The notes under the pieces were generated by a model. It saw only the letters and a list, made by a program, of their open reading frames with translations, ran no database searches and was not told where the DNA came from. Below, in pieces: positions 5,673 to 6,911 of a stretch of DNA of 6,911 bases. The stretch comes from Deltaproteobacteria bacterium (GTDB lineage Bacteria; Desulfobacterota; Desulfobacteria; Desulfobacterales; UBA11574): assembly GCA_019313025.1 (NCBI GenBank), contig JAFDCA010000593.1:1-6911 (forward strand), given 5' to 3'. Position numbers and translations under genes: made by a program. The stretch's first letter is position 1; each line of letters begins with the position of its first letter.

Positions 5673-6911
5673 ATGGAAGAACGAGTCATTATTTTTGATA
5701 CGACGTTGAGAGACGGCGAGCAATCTCCCGGCGCAAGTATGAATGCCGCAGAAAAGCTTCGTCTGGCCACACAATTGGAAAAACTCGGCGTAGATGTTTT
5801 GGAAGCAGGATTTCCGGCAGCTTCTGAAGGGGATTTTGATGCGGTTTCCAAAATCGCCGCAAAACTCAAAAAAACCGAGGTCGCCGGACTGGCACGGACG
5901 TCAAAAGACGATATCGATCGGGCCTGGGGTGCTGTCAAGCATGCAGAAAAACCGAGAATTCACACATTTTTGGCCACGTCCGATATCCATATGCAATACA
6001 AACTCAACATGACACGGGACCAGGTCCTCAAAACCACTTCCGAATGCGTCAAATACGCCAAGAGCCTTACTGACAGCATCGAATTTTCGGCAGAAGATGC
6101 CTCCCGAAGTGATCGGGATTTTCTTTGCAAGGTGTTTGAGGCAGCCATCGAAGCCGGTGCTACCACCATCAATATTCCGGACACCGTCGGATACGCCATC
6201 CCCATGGAATTCGGGGATCTGGTCAAGTACGTGATCGATCACACCCCCAATATCCGCAAAGCGGTGGTGAGCGTTCACTGTCACAATGACCTCGGCCTGG
6301 CCACGGCCAATACACTTGCAGCCCTGAATGCAGGTGCAAGACAGGCGGAAGTTACCATTAACGGCATCGGCGAACGGGCCGGGAACACCTCCCTGGAAGA
6401 AGTCGTTATGTCCCTTCACACGAGGCCCAATTACATGCCGTTCTCGTCAAATATTAAAACAGAGCTGATTTATCCCACCAGCCGACTGGTCAGCATGATA
6501 ACCGGTATTATCGTCCAGCCCAACAAGGCCATTGTCGGCGCAAATGCCTTTGCCCACGAAGCCGGAATCCATCAGGACGGCGTTTTGAAAAATCCCATGA
6601 CCTATGAAATCATGAAACCCGAAACTGTGGGTCTCAGCGCCAGCAAGTTGATTCTGGGAAAACACTCCGGAAGGCACGCCCTGCGGTCTCACTTGAAGGA
6701 AATGGGATATGATCTCTCCGACGAAGAGCTAAAGCTCGTTTTTAAAAAATTCAAGGAACTGGCCGACAAAAAGAAGCACGTTCTTGACGAGGACCTGGAA
6801 GTGATCGTCACGGAAGGTATCTTAAGAACCGCCGACATTTTCCAGCTGGAATATCTCCATGTCACCAGCGGTACCACCGTCATTCCCATGGCTACCGTCA
6901 GACTGTTGATC
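5673..6911 (+). CDS. leuA: 2-isopropylmalate synthase (3' truncated by window end)
   Basis: 413 codons are present and the frame is still open at the last base; family members of about 510 residues imply that roughly 100 residues are missing. The enzyme condenses 2-oxoisovalerate with acetyl-CoA to 2-isopropylmalate, the committed step of leucine synthesis. The HMGL-like barrel shows [13 protein letters not shown] (8-20) with R13 and metal ligand D14, HCHND (202-206) with metal ligands H202 and H204, and [11 protein letters not shown] (233-243) with N238. The linker signature [16 protein letters not shown] (288-303) and [10 protein letters not shown] (328-337) are typical of bacterial LeuA and distinguish it from CimA. 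The C-terminal leucine-sensing domain only begins here, at about residue 385 onward, so feedback residues cannot be checked. AGGAG at 5661-5665, 7 nt before the ATG, fixes the start. A structured 337-bp leader precedes it, suggesting expression control separate from cimA. Confidence 0.96.
   Translation, partial: MEERVIIFDTTLRDGEQSPGASMNAAEKLRLATQLEKLGVDVLEAGFPAASEGDFDAVSKIAAKLKKTEVAGLARTSKDDIDRAWGAVKHAEKPRIHTFLATSDIHMQYKLNMTRDQVLKTTSECVKYAKSLTDSIEFSAEDASRSDRDFLCKVFEAAIEAGATTINIPDTVGYAIPMEFGDLVKYVIDHTPNIRKAVVSVHCHNDLGLATANTLAALNAGARQAEVTINGIGERAGNTSLEEVVMSLHTRPNYMPFSSNIKTELIYPTSRLVSMITGIIVQPNKAIVGANAFAHEAGIHQDGVLKNPMTYEIMKPETVGLSASKLILGKHSGRHALRSHLKEMGYDLSDEELKLVFKKFKELADKKKHVLDEDLEVIVTEGILRTADIFQLEYLHVTSGTTVIPMATVRLLI

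Overview
The window is a branched-chain amino acid biosynthesis cluster with every gene on the + strand. The order is ilvD (3' end only), ilvB, ilvN, ilvC, cimA, leuA (5' part, cut by the window end). Moderate GC (a little under half by eye), strong GGAG-type ribosome binding sites, a citramalate synthase between the ilv genes and leuA, and a short Bacteroides/fungal-like ketol-acid reductoisomerase together suggest an anaerobic Desulfobacterota (deltaproteobacterial, sulfate-reducer-like) chromosome. This is inferred from gene order and protein flavour, not from a database search.

Layout: 1-179 is the last 58 codons of dihydroxy-acid dehydratase. 235-1920 and 1984-2472 are the large (ThDP/FAD) and small (ACT) subunits of acetohydroxyacid synthase. 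2578-3624 is ketol-acid reductoisomerase; a longer reading frame opens at 2515, but the ribosome binding site places the start at 2578. 3731-5335 is (R)-citramalate synthase. 5673-6911 is the first 413 codons of 2-isopropylmalate synthase. The gaps are 55, 63, 105, 106 and 337 bp, and none holds a convincing strong terminator, so co-transcription of much of the cluster is plausible, with possible internal control points at the last two gaps.

How the genes work together: IlvBN makes acetolactate from pyruvate or acetohydroxybutyrate from pyruvate plus 2-oxobutyrate. IlvC and IlvD turn these into the 2-oxo acids for valine/leucine and isoleucine. CimA condenses pyruvate with acetyl-CoA, giving a threonine-independent route to 2-oxobutyrate and isoleucine. 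LeuA condenses 2-oxoisovalerate with acetyl-CoA to begin the leucine branch. Both CimA and LeuA need LeuCD/LeuB-type enzymes downstream; these are not in the window. Two related Claisen-type synthases side by side mark the isoleucine and leucine branch points.

The coding content is ordinary. The only stretch that looks unexplained is the 337-bp cimA-leuA gap. It carries a GC-rich, multi-hairpin element (about 5390-5523), then a strong 11-bp hairpin (5557-5590), a possible 29-codon upstream ORF and a tandem complement of the leuA Shine-Dalgarno sequence. Smaller curiosities are paired palindromes and competing hairpins before cimA, and a 12-nt pyrimidine-rich motif shared by the ilvN and ilvC leaders.
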